Virus record (IMG/VR): IMGVR_UViG_3300048583_000155
Coordinates: 1 to 64,000 of that record
Source of the DNA: a virus
Reading direction: 5' to 3' (one strand)
DNA length: 64,000 nucleotides
Within the stretch, counting starts at the first letter, position 1. Each line of letters opens with the position of its first letter. Under the pieces are notes generated by a model. It searched no databases. It was given only the letters and a program-made list of their open reading frames with translations, and was not told the DNA's origin. The position numbers and the translations under genes were made by a program. This document shows, in pieces, positions 1 to 6,496 of this stretch.

Positions 1-99
1 TAGTGACCCGAAAGCGTATGCAAACGAAGAATTTATAGGCTACTATTGTGAAAAATGCGATGAAGTCTACTGCGGTTCGATTTAAAATTACTGCTAACG
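1..99 (+). repeat. 99-bp direct repeat, copy 1 (partner 1478-1576)
   Basis: Bases 1-99 are identical to 1478-1576. The identity covers the end of the 71-aa cassette gene and its TACTGCTAAC end, and stops exactly after the AACG core. Base 100 is t, whereas base 1577 is a. The left limit is set only by the window edge, so the real repeat may be longer. Confidence 0.95.
2..85 (+). pseudogene. 3' end of a Cys-rich 71-aa cassette protein, first copy, cut by the window edge
   Basis: Only the last 27 codons are visible. They are identical to the end of the complete gene at 1347-1562, including the C-x2-C motif (YCEKC) near the stop codon. The rest of this copy lies outside the window, so it may be intact rather than broken. 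No function is known; a small zinc-binding protein is possible. It is followed directly by a TACTGCTAAC cassette end at 89-98. Confidence 0.75.
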
Positions 100-191
100 T
101 TTGGTGGCTTGGCGAAGTACCGCCTAGCACAAATGTTGAATTATAGTACAAAGGCTTATGGCGGTATTTTGCCAAACCACTGTTATAAGCC
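89..191 (+). repeat. attC-like palindromic spacer 1 between cassettes
   Basis: The left boundary is the cassette end TACTGCTAAC (89-98). The inner arms 104-124 and 160-180 form an imperfect 21-bp inverted repeat (18 of 21 positions match) around a 35-nt loop. The right boundary is GTTATAAGCC (182-191), which begins the next cassette and is complementary to that cassette's own end at 515-524. Bulged arms between an AAC box and a GTT box resemble integron attC sites, although GTTATAA does not fit the classical GTTRRRY core. Confidence 0.65.
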
Positions 192-232
192 GTTTTTTTC
201 TTGGTTTGGTGTAACAATTTAATTTAAAAACA

Positions 233-511
233 ATGTCAAAAAAAATCTTCAAGTATCAATTAGAAACAACAGATGTTCAACAAGTAGAAATGCCACAAGG
301 TGCAGAGATACTTTGTATTCAAACTCAAAACGGAACGCCTTGTATTTGGGCTTTAGTTGAACCAAACGCAACTATAACAAAACGAGCTTTTGAAATATTT
401 GGAACTGGTCATAATGTGCCTGAAAATGGAAACAGAAAATACATTGGCACATATCAATTAAATGGTGGCAGTTTAGTGTTTCATTGCTTCGAGTTGTTTG
501 GTCTGTCCTAA
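233..511 (+). CDS. DUF7352-like small protein in a mobile cassette
   Basis: This 92-residue soluble protein resembles the DUF7352 family, small proteins of unknown function found in many phages, plasmids and genomes. Recognisable segments are KIFKYQLETTD at the start, QGAEILCIQTQNG near residues 22-34 and FEIFGTGH near residues 53-60. There is no signal peptide or membrane segment. It is the only gene of its cassette, which runs from GTTATAAGCC (182) to GGCTTATAAC (524). The ATG follows an A-rich leader without a Shine-Dalgarno sequence. The family assignment is from memory of the motif pattern. Confidence 0.7.
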   Translation: MSKKIFKYQLETTDVQQVEMPQGAEILCIQTQNGTPCIWALVEPNATITKRAFEIFGTGHNVPENGNRKYIGTYQLNGGSLVFHCFELFGLS

Positions 512-514
512 AAT

Positions 515-574
515 GGCTTATAACGGCTGCGTATAGGCGGTCGTTTTAATGCCGCCTATACGTTGTTATGGGCA
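515..574 (+). repeat. attC-like palindromic spacer 2 between cassettes
   Basis: The cassette end GGCTTATAAC (515-524) is followed by a perfect 11-bp inverted repeat, CGTATAGGCGG (530-540) with CCGCCTATACG (552-562), and then GTTATGGGCA (565-574), the start of the next cassette. The loop is 11 nt. The outer AAC and GTT boxes are partly complementary. The architecture matches spacers 1 and 3 while the arm sequence is unrelated. Confidence 0.7.
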
Positions 575-606
575 GTAGCGGTTTATTAACGGAAAATTTA
601 ATTAGA

Positions 607-1200
607 ATGAAGAAATACAAAACAATCATAGCCGACCCACCTTGGAAATATGAAGGACGTGGCCCAGCTTCGGCAAAAGAACACCGACCAAACAGTTACG
701 GAGCAGCACCGAGTAGTGAAGAACGCTATGGGGCAATGACAATGGAAGAACTGAAACAACTGCCTGTAAAAAATATGAGTGAAGATAAAGCACATTTATA
801 CTTATGGGTAACAAATGCTTTTATTGAACGTGGGTGGCAGTTGTGTAAGGATTGGGGATTTGAGCCCAAAACAGTGGTGACGTGGGGCAAATTAAGACGT
901 GCTGATGGTAAGCCAAGTATGAAAACAGGATACTACTTTAGGGGTGCAACGGAACACTTCATATTTGCCACAAAGGGGAATTTAAGATTGAAAGATAAGG
1001 CAGTTGAACCTACACTGTTTTTGAGCGAAAGATTGCCCCATAGCGTAAAACCCGAATGGTTTTATGAACTTGTTAATCGGTGTTCTTTTGACAATAAGTT
1101 GGAATTATTCGCAAGGAAAGAAAGAGAAGGCTATGATTGTTTTGGCAATCAAGTTACGAACTCTGTCAACTTGGAGCAGTATCGTAGCTATTGCCCATAA
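607..1200 (+). CDS. MT-A70 family DNA adenine N6-methyltransferase carried by a cassette
   Basis: This 197-residue protein is a stand-alone MT-A70-type methyltransferase that transfers a methyl group from S-adenosylmethionine to adenine N6. The catalytic motif D10-P-P-W13 follows the N-terminal strand, and YFRGATEHFIFATKG in the middle and DNKLELFARKEREGYDCFGNQ at the end are family-typical. The ATG at 607 aligns the N terminus with the phage's own MT-A70 enzyme at 56552-57097; an upstream ATG at 568 lies next to the cassette boundary. The stop codon lies inside the inverted cassette end TGCCCATAAC. No restriction partner is adjacent. A role in self-protection or anti-restriction is inference. 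Confidence 0.88.
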   Translation: MKKYKTIIADPPWKYEGRGPASAKEHRPNSYGAAPSSEERYGAMTMEELKQLPVKNMSEDKAHLYLWVTNAFIERGWQLCKDWGFEPKTVVTWGKLRRADGKPSMKTGYYFRGATEHFIFATKGNLRLKDKAVEPTLFLSERLPHSVKPEWFYELVNRCSFDNKLELFARKEREGYDCFGNQVTNSVNLEQYRSYCP

Positions 1201-1328
1201 CGGAAAAGCTAAACGATGGTTGGGATAGTCACAAACCCAAACTTCGATTAAAGACTGATTAAAAAAGTACAAACTGAACTTTAAATTTAAAAATTAACCC
1301 AACTATTGTTTAGCGAATGTTAGCAGTA
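1192..1328 (+). repeat. attC-like palindromic spacer 3 between cassettes
   Basis: The cassette end TGCCCATAAC (1192-1201) overlaps the methyltransferase stop codon. The inner arms 1208-1224 and 1298-1314 match at 15 of 17 positions as an inverted repeat and enclose a 73-nt loop. The right boundary GTTAGCAGTA (1319-1328) is the exact complement of the end of the following cassette (1566-1575). Like spacer 1 it is an imperfect hairpin. Confidence 0.65.
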
Positions 1329-1346
1329 GTTTTTATTCCACTAAAT

Positions 1347-1562
1347 ATGAAAAATAGAGAAAAGTTAGTAAAACAATTATTTGTTGGTAAAGTTTCTGAA
1401 ATTTTAGGATTTGATAAAACATTAGAATTACTAAAAGAAGCAAACGATGCTTTTAAAAAATGCGAACACAACGAAGATAGTGACCCGAAAGCGTATGCAA
1501 ACGAAGAATTTATAGGCTACTATTGTGAAAAATGCGATGAAGTCTACTGCGGTTCGATTTAA
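1347..1562 (+). CDS. Cys-rich 71-aa cassette protein, complete copy
   Basis: No family was recognised. The N-terminal half is helical and charged; the C-terminal half carries C-x-H near residue 39 and C-x2-C plus one more Cys in YCEKCDEVYC, consistent with a small zinc site. The ATG at 1347 is preferred over one at 1317 because 1317 lies inside the spacer palindrome, upstream of the GTTAGCAGTA cassette start. A second copy, at least 3'-identical, ends at 85. It is the last cassette before phage-type sequence. Confidence 0.65.
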   Translation: MKNREKLVKQLFVGKVSEILGFDKTLELLKEANDAFKKCEHNEDSDPKAYANEEFIGYYCEKCDEVYCGSI

Positions 1563-1576
1563 AATTACTGCTAACG
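1478..1576 (+). repeat. 99-bp direct repeat, copy 2, ending at the array/phage junction
   Basis: This copy is identical to 1-99. It ends at TGCTAACG (1569-1576), after which the sequence changes to phage-type sequence with no matching right palindrome arm seen downstream. The junction therefore falls exactly on the cassette core box. Confidence 0.9.
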
Positions 1577-1591
1577 ATTGTATGTACGCAA

Positions 1592-1604
1592 TTAACAATG
1601 TTAA
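1592..1604 (+). promoter_or_regulatory. TTAAC-N3-GTTAA operator-like palindrome, site 1
   Basis: TTAACAATGTTAA lies 6-18 bp upstream of the ATG at 1610 of the first phage gene. It contains an in-frame ATG at 1598, which is therefore unlikely to be the start. Seven or more sites of the same pattern occur upstream of other early genes. The position suggests autoregulation if the 1610 product is the regulator, which is inference. Confidence 0.55.
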
Positions 1605-1609
1605 CCACT

Positions 1610-1843
1610 ATGAAAAACAGCGAAAAAATCAAAAACAGGCTGATTCAGTGCGTTGAAGAAGGTGAATTAAGTCTTGGTGACATTATTGAAATCATTCAGT
1701 ATTTGGTTAGCAAAGTTAACCTTACTACTCAGGCAAAATACGCAAAGAATCACGGCATCAGTCGGGCGGGAGTAATTAAAAGATTGAAAGGCGGAAAAGA
1801 AGCATTTATAGAAATAATTGGAAACAGATTTATAATTGACTAG
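1610..1843 (+). CDS. small helix-turn-helix DNA-binding protein
   Basis: This 77-residue protein has an acidic helical N-terminal half and a C-terminal HTH resembling excisionase or MerR-type modules: QAKYAKNHGISRAGVIKRLK around residues 45-64, followed by a short beta hairpin. The genes at 48634-48789 and 48986-49195 share this layout. It is the first gene of the left + operon and has a palindromic operator immediately in front. It is a candidate phage regulator; the target is not shown by the sequence. Confidence 0.6.
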   Translation: MKNSEKIKNRLIQCVEEGELSLGDIIEIIQYLVSKVNLTTQAKYAKNHGISRAGVIKRLKGGKEAFIEIIGNRFIID

Positions 1844-1854
1844 ACGAGAAAACA

Positions 1855-2100
1855 ATGTTAATACCAAGCAAAGGAAAAGCAATTGAATTACTGAATAGAT
1901 CACTTCCGTATCCTGACCAAATGAAGGATTTTGATTTAGAAAAAGATGGGGCGATTTATTTCACTTGGCGGCAGGTCAGGTACAAACTTGATTTAAATTA
2001 TTGCCGTGTAGAGGAGTCTGAAGGTTCTTTTTTAACAGGTACAGACGCTTCGATTTTGATGGGACATCTTTTGAAATCCCAATTAGGGTCAGTACTGTGA
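1855..2100 (+). CDS. unknown 81-aa phage protein
   Basis: No family was recognised. The protein is soluble, with a central segment KDGAIYFTWRQVRYKLD that suggests a beta-rich core. It starts 11 bp after the HTH gene, and its stop overlaps the start of the next gene (GTGA type), so it is part of a tightly coupled early operon. Confidence 0.6.
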   Translation: MLIPSKGKAIELLNRSLPYPDQMKDFDLEKDGAIYFTWRQVRYKLDLNYCRVEESEGSFLTGTDASILMGHLLKSQLGSVL

Positions 2101-2507
2101 AACTTGATCTTAAATCAGAAATGGACCGAAATAAGGCTCAGTTCTACTTGGATAAACTGATCACAAAGAAAGCTAAGATAGAGCTGAAGGAGGTTAAGAA
2201 AGCGGTAAGTGTAGATCAGTTCGCTTATTTGCACATCTGCCTTGGGTATTTTGCTTTACACACAGGTTATTCAATTACCGAGGCTAAAGACATATTCGCC
2301 GGACTTCTACCTGAATTGTTTTACTATAAAAAGAACGAGTATCAGTTTCGGAGATCAACCACTTCTTTTGACTCTAAAGAATGTACTGCGCTTATTGACT
2401 ATGTTCGCGCTTTTTGTAATGACAACTTAGGTGTATATGTCCCAACGAGTGAAGAGTATTTGGTATCAAAATTTGAAATAGAAAGAGAACTTGAATCTGT
2501 GAAATGA
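2097..2507 (+). CDS. possible NinB/Orf-like recombination-associated protein
   Basis: The 136-residue product has an arrangement reminiscent of NinB/Orf proteins, which assist phage recombination by modulating SSB-coated DNA. A lysine-rich start is followed by a helical middle, then SFDSKECTALIDYVRAFC near residues 90-107 and GVYVPTSEEY near residues 112-121. The similarity is weak and rests on pattern only. The start is GTG at 2097. Its neighbours are an HNH-like protein and SSB, which fits a recombination module. Confidence 0.45.
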   Translation: MKLDLKSEMDRNKAQFYLDKLITKKAKIELKEVKKAVSVDQFAYLHICLGYFALHTGYSITEAKDIFAGLLPELFYYKKNEYQFRRSTTSFDSKECTALIDYVRAFCNDNLGVYVPTSEEYLVSKFEIERELESVK

Positions 2508-2830
2508 AAAGATACAAACCTTACTTCCACGAAGAGTCAGGAATCACATTTACTGATTTCATGCAAGTCCGAAAATTTATTTGGGAAAATCGTCAACATA
2601 AATCAGAGATAAGCGGAAAACCGTTGGTGTACCCAAACAGTCATTTATTCCATCATCAATTCGCTCATTTGCTCGGAAGGAATTACACTTATTTTGTTTT
2701 GAACCCAGAGAATATCATGTTGATTACAGCGGATGAACACACCAACCAAGAACAATATCCCGAATTTATCAAACGTCAGGAAGAGATGAGACAGAAATAC
2801 TATCAAATTTATTATAACAAACAGTTTTAA
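2504..2830 (+). CDS. HNH-like (NinG-type) small nuclease
   Basis: This 108-residue protein has SEISGKPL near residues 34-41, FHHQFAHLLGRN near residues 48-59 and NPENIMLITADEH near residues 67-79. These are the typical order of an HNH fold: an entry strand, the histidine pair, and an Asn-containing helix ending in His. No Cys zinc knuckle is seen. It overlaps the preceding gene by four bases (ATGA) and precedes ssb, suggesting a recombination or repair role. Confidence 0.5.
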   Translation: MKRYKPYFHEESGITFTDFMQVRKFIWENRQHKSEISGKPLVYPNSHLFHHQFAHLLGRNYTYFVLNPENIMLITADEHTNQEQYPEFIKRQEEMRQKYYQIYYNKQF

Positions 2831-2842
2831 ACTAAAAATAAA

Positions 2843-3265
2843 ATGGTTAATACTCAAATTTTAGTAGGAAGATTAGGAAAAGATGTAGAATTTTCTACTC
2901 TACAATCGGGCAAATCAGTTGCAAAATGTTCTCTTGCGGTAAGCAAAAAATACAAAGTCAACGGGGAAACCAAGGAGGTGACATATTGGTTTAATTTGGA
3001 AGCATGGGACAAACTTGCTGAAATATTCAGGGATTGGACAAAAAAAGGGGATTTAATCTATGTTTCAGGGGAAACCTTAAATGAGATGTACGAGAAGGAT
3101 GGTGAGAAAAAATATACCTCCAAAGTTAGGGTCAATGAAATGAAAATGCTTGGATCAAAAAATGAGTCAGGACAATCTACTCAAGCCCAATCAGTTCCTC
3201 CTGCCATGCAATCTAGGAATCAGCCTGTTTATGAAGAGGATGAAGGAGATAGTTTACCATTCTGA
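2843..3265 (+). CDS. ssb: single-stranded DNA-binding protein
   Basis: This 140-residue SSB has an OB fold over residues 1-105. It starts MVNTQILVGRLGKDVEF and contains KCSLAVSKK and the WFNLEAWDKLAE core. A flexible linker is followed by an acidic tail ending DSLPF, equivalent to the DDIPF tip that recruits partner proteins. It coats single-stranded DNA during replication and recombination. Length and architecture are normal for the family. Confidence 0.95.
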   Translation: MVNTQILVGRLGKDVEFSTLQSGKSVAKCSLAVSKKYKVNGETKEVTYWFNLEAWDKLAEIFRDWTKKGDLIYVSGETLNEMYEKDGEKKYTSKVRVNEMKMLGSKNESGQSTQAQSVPPAMQSRNQPVYEEDEGDSLPF

Positions 3266-3276
3266 TATATTTAGTT

Positions 3277-3633
3277 ATGATACAACTACTACTTCATTTA
3301 TGGGGTGATTATATCACTCAAAATCATTGGATGGCGACAAAGAAAATTCTACCCACGAAAGAGGGATGGTTGGCGTGTTTGACACACTGCTTACTTTACT
3401 CGCTACCATTCGCATTCATCACTTCTCCCTTGGGTTGGTTTGTGATATTTTCCACGCACTTCCTGATTGATAAATTCAGGTTGGCGAAATATGTAAATCA
3501 GGTAAAAAATTGGTCTTTCACCGACACAGGATTTCCTTCACAAACACCGCCTTTCTTGGCTGTATGGTTGCTGTTTATTGTTGACAATATTCTTCATGTC
3601 ACAATAAATTATCTCGCTATAATGTATCTATGA
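3277..3633 (+). CDS. DUF3307-family membrane protein
   Basis: This 118-residue hydrophobic protein has three or four membrane segments. It begins with HLWGDYITQNHWMA and has FSTHFLIDKFRLAKY in the middle, the conserved pattern of DUF3307 proteins common in phages. The family's function is unknown. It starts 11 bp after ssb and overlaps the following nuclease gene by four bases. Confidence 0.8.
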   Translation: MIQLLLHLWGDYITQNHWMATKKILPTKEGWLACLTHCLLYSLPFAFITSPLGWFVIFSTHFLIDKFRLAKYVNQVKNWSFTDTGFPSQTPPFLAVWLLFIVDNILHVTINYLAIMYL

Positions 3634-4007
3634 AAGGTTGGTCCCAAAAACATCTATCGGGTAAAAAAGTCAGTGGCGACGTTGAGCCATACGGAGCATT
3701 TGCCAAAAAACTAGCTTTGATCGGTAATTTCGAGAAAGAGGTAAAGTTTCATCCGACTAGAAAATGGCGTTTTGATTTTGGAATAAGGGATATTCTTTTA
3801 GCGGTTGAAATAGAAGGAATAATGCCTGACTACAAAGGTAAATCCCGCCATACAACACTAGAGGGTTTTACTGAAGACAATTGGAAATATGCAGAAGCGG
3901 TATCTTTAGGTTGGCATGTCCTTCGCTTTACACAGAATCAAATCCATACTGAAAGATGTATAGAATTAATCAAAAAAACATTTGCTTTACTCAACATTGT
4001 TAAGTAA
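3630..4007 (+). CDS. PD-(D/E)XK-type endonuclease (VRR-NUC/DUF559-like)
   Basis: The 125-residue product has the core of a restriction-like nuclease: FHPTRKWRFDFGI near residues 40-52 (strand with catalytic Asp), LLAVEIEG near residues 56-63 (the E-x-E strand), then KSRHTTLEGFTEDNWKYAEA and LGWHVLRFTQNQI near the end. This is a single-domain phage nuclease, possibly a Holliday junction or repair nuclease. It overlaps the DUF3307 gene by four bases. The substrate is unknown. Confidence 0.75.
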   Translation: MKGWSQKHLSGKKVSGDVEPYGAFAKKLALIGNFEKEVKFHPTRKWRFDFGIRDILLAVEIEGIMPDYKGKSRHTTLEGFTEDNWKYAEAVSLGWHVLRFTQNQIHTERCIELIKKTFALLNIVK

Positions 4008-4012
4008 ATTTG
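3991..4012 (+). promoter_or_regulatory. operator-like site 2 next to a TAnnTTTG -7 box
   Basis: TCAACATTGTTAA (3991-4003) differs from the operator consensus at one base. It is followed by TAAATTTG (4005-4012), an exact match to the Bacteroidota -7 promoter consensus TAnnTTTG. Together they could form a regulated promoter for the genes from 4103 on. They overlap the end of the nuclease gene. Confidence 0.45.
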
Positions 4013-4102
4013 AATCATAGGAAATCATGGTTATTATGGGTTTATTACCTAATTAGTTTTGCCGCTGTCTTACAACGGCAATTTTACTTTAACGCAATCA
4101 AT

Positions 4103-4306
4103 ATGATCTCACTCAAAATATTCAGTGTCGAAAACAAAGAGTTCAGAGTAGATGCTGTGGTTAATGACAGCGAAGCTACAATTATGGAAAAGATCAGAAG
4201 TGATGCTGATTTTATGGTTCAGACTATCCATGATTCAATAATTATCATCCCGAATGAATTGAAGAAAAAACTCTACTTTAAATTACAGAAACATGCTCAG
4301 AGCTAA
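4103..4306 (+). CDS. unknown 67-aa phage protein
   Basis: No family was recognised. The protein starts MISLKIFSVENKEF and is acidic, with alternating strand and helix pattern. A longer reading from a TTG at 4010 is open, but that start overlaps a promoter-like box, so the ATG at 4103 is preferred. It overlaps the next gene by 14 bases. Confidence 0.5.
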   Translation: MISLKIFSVENKEFRVDAVVNDSEATIMEKIRSDADFMVQTIHDSIIIIPNELKKKLYFKLQKHAQS

Positions 4307-4892
4307 GAATTGCTTTTTTATCGAGTACCCGCAGATGCACAATGACAAAATCAAGTACGGAACTCTTGAATTACACGATTACACCCTGATTAAGCCTGAA
4401 TGGAAATTGATTCTTCACGGAGAGGTTGTTTCGGTTCCTGAAGGATTTACTTACGATTGGGATCAGGTTATCAGAACTGGGGACAGAATTTATTTCAAGT
4501 ACAACGTAGCCAATCCAAATAATATGACCGAAATCGACGGCAAGAAATATCTTCGGGTAGATGCTTTCGGTATTTTCGCTTATGTCCGGGATGGCAAAAT
4601 CTATCCATTTGGCGACTATTCGCTTTCAAAAGCAATGTTCGAGGAACACGATTCTGTAGAAATCGAAGGCAAAGAAGTGAAAGGTAAAATGGTTGGCGGT
4701 CTGTTTTTGGTCAAAGATGTTCAGCACGATAAAAGGCTGACCAAAATCGCCTACACAAACTCAGATGATTTTGGCGCGGACGATACTGTTGTGATGGATC
4801 GTGCGTGCGATCAGGAGTATTTGGTTGAAGGGCAAAAATTCTTTGTAATTGAAAATAGGGATATTTTAGGCGTATGGACAGAATCAGATTAA
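4293..4892 (+). CDS. GroES-like protein with two co-chaperonin-like halves
   Basis: The 199-residue protein reads like two GroES-type halves. Half 1 has LELHDYTLIKP (residues 25-35), GEVVSVPEG (43-51), TGDRIYFKYN (62-71) and GKKYLRVDAFGIFAYV (83-98), in the order of the GroES elements LHDRVLVKP, GEVVAVG, GDxVLF and YLIL-DILAV. Half 2 has VKDVQHDKR (140-148), DDTVVMDRACDQEYLVEG (163-180) and KFFVIENRDILGVW (182-195). A phage-encoded co-chaperonin could help the host GroEL fold virion proteins, as gp31 does in T4. The ATG at 4335 is an alternative start. The duplication is inferred by eye. Confidence 0.55.
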   Translation: MLRAKNCFFIEYPQMHNDKIKYGTLELHDYTLIKPEWKLILHGEVVSVPEGFTYDWDQVIRTGDRIYFKYNVANPNNMTEIDGKKYLRVDAFGIFAYVRDGKIYPFGDYSLSKAMFEEHDSVEIEGKEVKGKMVGGLFLVKDVQHDKRLTKIAYTNSDDFGADDTVVMDRACDQEYLVEGQKFFVIENRDILGVWTESD

Positions 4893-5155
4893 CCGAGATA
4901 ATTTCTGATGCCAGAGAAAAGTTCGTGGCAGGAATGGAAGAAAAGAAAGGAATGCGATTCAGGACAGATGATCGCATAATCCGTTTACTCAGAATGGATT
5001 TGTTTCATGAGAAGAATCTTAAACAACTTCCAACAGTAGAACAGTTTGTTGAAATGATTGACGAAATTTGGGTGAATAAAAATGTAAATAGGGCTGTAAA
5101 GACGGCGGCTGAAACGGATTATAATTATCAAAACAGAGAGAAATGGTATGAATAG
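4874..5155 (+). CDS. unknown 93-aa phage protein
   Basis: No family was recognised. The protein is charged and mostly helical, with no membrane segment. It overlaps the GroES-like gene by 19 bases, and its last codons overlap the start of a 35-codon ORF. Tight overlaps on both sides support it as coding. Confidence 0.55.
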   Translation: MDRIRLTEIISDAREKFVAGMEEKKGMRFRTDDRIIRLLRMDLFHEKNLKQLPTVEQFVEMIDEIWVNKNVNRAVKTAAETDYNYQNREKWYE

Positions 5156-5255
5156 AAAACAACGAAGAAACTACTCCAAGCATCTGCAAAAAGAAAAAGA
5201 GATAGTTGAGAATCGAAAAAAACAATCTGAGAAAACAGTACGGGCAGTTCTTTAA
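5148..5255 (+). CDS. 35-aa highly basic peptide
   Basis: The ATG at 5148 sits inside the last codons of the preceding gene. The product is rich in Lys, Arg and Gln (start MNRKQRRNYSK) and is probably helical or disordered. It overlaps the following ORF by 50 bases in another frame. The overlap pattern matches the rest of the operon, but a peptide this short could be chance. Confidence 0.35.
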   Translation: MNRKQRRNYSKHLQKEKEIVENRKKQSEKTVRAVL

Positions 5256-5496
5256 AGGTGATCCGTTTGAGCAAGTGAATGAATTTGACAAGTACGGCCC
5301 ATTGACAATCACAAAGAACGGATTGAAAAACGCACCGAGTATCACTTATAAAATTTGGGGTATGATGCTCCGGTTGAATTATAACTATATCGCTGTCGCA
5401 GCATTTGGGTATGTATTTAAGTTCAGAAAAAGACTAAAGAAGAATGAGAAGAGATTCGAGTTCACAAAATATAGACTGACTGAAAATGGAAGATGA
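5206..5496 (+). CDS. unknown 96-aa phage protein with non-ATG start
   Basis: The reading frame opens with TTG at 5206 directly after a stop codon, and no upstream ATG is available. The product is basic, with FKGDPFEQVNEFDKYGP near residues 16-32 and a hydrophobic stretch WGMMLRLNYNYIAVAAFGYV near residues 51-70. The C terminus is Lys/Arg-rich. The function is unknown and the exact start uncertain. Confidence 0.45.
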   Translation: MRIEKNNLRKQYGQFFKGDPFEQVNEFDKYGPLTITKNGLKNAPSITYKIWGMMLRLNYNYIAVAAFGYVFKFRKRLKKNEKRFEFTKYRLTENGR

Positions 5497-5647
5497 AAAT
5501 CTGTTAGCAGATAGGGATTTAATTTTAAGATTTCTATACTATGCCGACGATATTTATTGGCCTGAAAATGACTGTACGGATAGAAAACAATTAGTGGATC
5601 AATTTTTAAAAAGCCATGAATACTCAGGACTTAATAAAAAAATGTAG
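5486..5647 (+). CDS. 53-aa acidic peptide
   Basis: The ATG at 5486 overlaps the end of the preceding gene, and the stop lies 32 bases inside the following gene. The product starts MEDENLLADRDLIL and contains FLYYADDIYWPEND. It is acidic and aromatic, which is unusual for a random frame. The function is unknown. Confidence 0.4.
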   Translation: MEDENLLADRDLILRFLYYADDIYWPENDCTDRKQLVDQFLKSHEYSGLNKKM

Positions 5648-6215
5648 TTGCTGTAAGTTGGATTTCCCAAAAACGCATGAGTTCTTTTTTAAAAAAACAA
5701 TTAAACAAAAAAACGCGTCGGACAAAATAGCAATATACAATTCATTCAGGAGTGTCTGCAAAAAATGCCATGCGGCAAAGATGAAGATGAATCAGAGATT
5801 AAAGAGATGTGGAGAAATGGGTTGCGATTTAGTGAGTTATGAGGAGAATTGGAAAAAACAATACTCTAAAACAAGAACCTTAAATCCTGAAATATCCCAC
5901 TTACCAAATGGGACAATAACTTCGATAAGAAAAAGAATAAGAAAAGGATATACATATACTACTTATGAGCAATATAAATTGGATTGTAGGAAAAACATAA
6001 GTAAAGCTAAACGTAAATACGATTATGGAAACATTGATTTTGTACCAACGAGTGAAATAAACAAAATGAGAATACAATCCTTAACCGATTCTTACGTGGC
6101 GTTATCATTAGGAATATCTGTATATGATGATGTGTCAAAATCCGTTTTTGAAACAAGAAAATTGATAATAAGATTAAAGCGCGAATTAAAAGACAAGGGA
6201 ATTAAAATCAAATAA
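5616..6215 (+). CDS. zinc-ribbon protein, possibly endonuclease VII/HNH-like
   Basis: The 199-residue protein begins with a C-x-C-C pattern (KKCSCCKLDFP) followed by SVCKKCHAAK near residues 46-55. This four-cysteine knuckle is seen in phage HNH and endonuclease VII-like proteins. The rest is strongly basic. The C terminus, LTDSYVALSLGI then FETRKLIIRLKREL, resembles a recurrent C-terminal helix of phage proteins. The catalytic His-Asn residues of HNH nucleases are not obvious, so nuclease activity is uncertain. Confidence 0.5.
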   Translation: MNTQDLIKKCSCCKLDFPKTHEFFFKKTIKQKNASDKIAIYNSFRSVCKKCHAAKMKMNQRLKRCGEMGCDLVSYEENWKKQYSKTRTLNPEISHLPNGTITSIRKRIRKGYTYTTYEQYKLDCRKNISKAKRKYDYGNIDFVPTSEINKMRIQSLTDSYVALSLGISVYDDVSKSVFETRKLIIRLKRELKDKGIKIK

Positions 6216-6217
6216 TT

Positions 6218-6439
6218 ATGAAAACTGAAAGAGATTTAAATTTTGAAATCCACACAAGTGTTGATTTAAATAAAATGCTAACAGGGCTCTTGATGGACAT
6301 CAGAAGAGGCACGGTAGAAAGCAATGCGGCTAAAAGCATTACTTTAGTGGCAGACAAAATCAATAAAAATAATGTCAATGCCATTCAATATAAAAAAATA
6401 ACAAACCACCAGAGGGAATTGAGGTTCTTTGATGAGTAA
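6218..6439 (+). CDS. small conserved-type phage protein, last gene of the left + operon
   Basis: The 73-residue helical protein contains MLTGLLMDIRRGTVE near residues 19-33 and SITLVADKINKN near residues 40-51. This spacing recurs in small phage proteins often found near recombination genes, but no function is known. It starts 2 bp after the preceding stop and is followed by a terminator. Confidence 0.5.
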   Translation: MKTERDLNFEIHTSVDLNKMLTGLLMDIRRGTVESNAAKSITLVADKINKNNVNAIQYKKITNHQRELRFFDE

Positions 6440-6496
6440 TACACTAAAACCACCCAAGCAAATTAATCTCTCGCAAGCTAAAAATTGCTCACCCGG

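Noticed and set aside
85-1330. Classical integron attC sites
   Set aside because: The boxes GTTATAA, GTTATGG and GTTAGCA do not fit the GTTRRRY core and no IntI gene is seen. They are reported as attC-like only.
1317-1346. Upstream start codon of the 71-aa cassette gene at 1317
   Set aside because: It lies within the spacer palindrome and outside the cassette boundary at 1319; the ATG at 1347 fits better.
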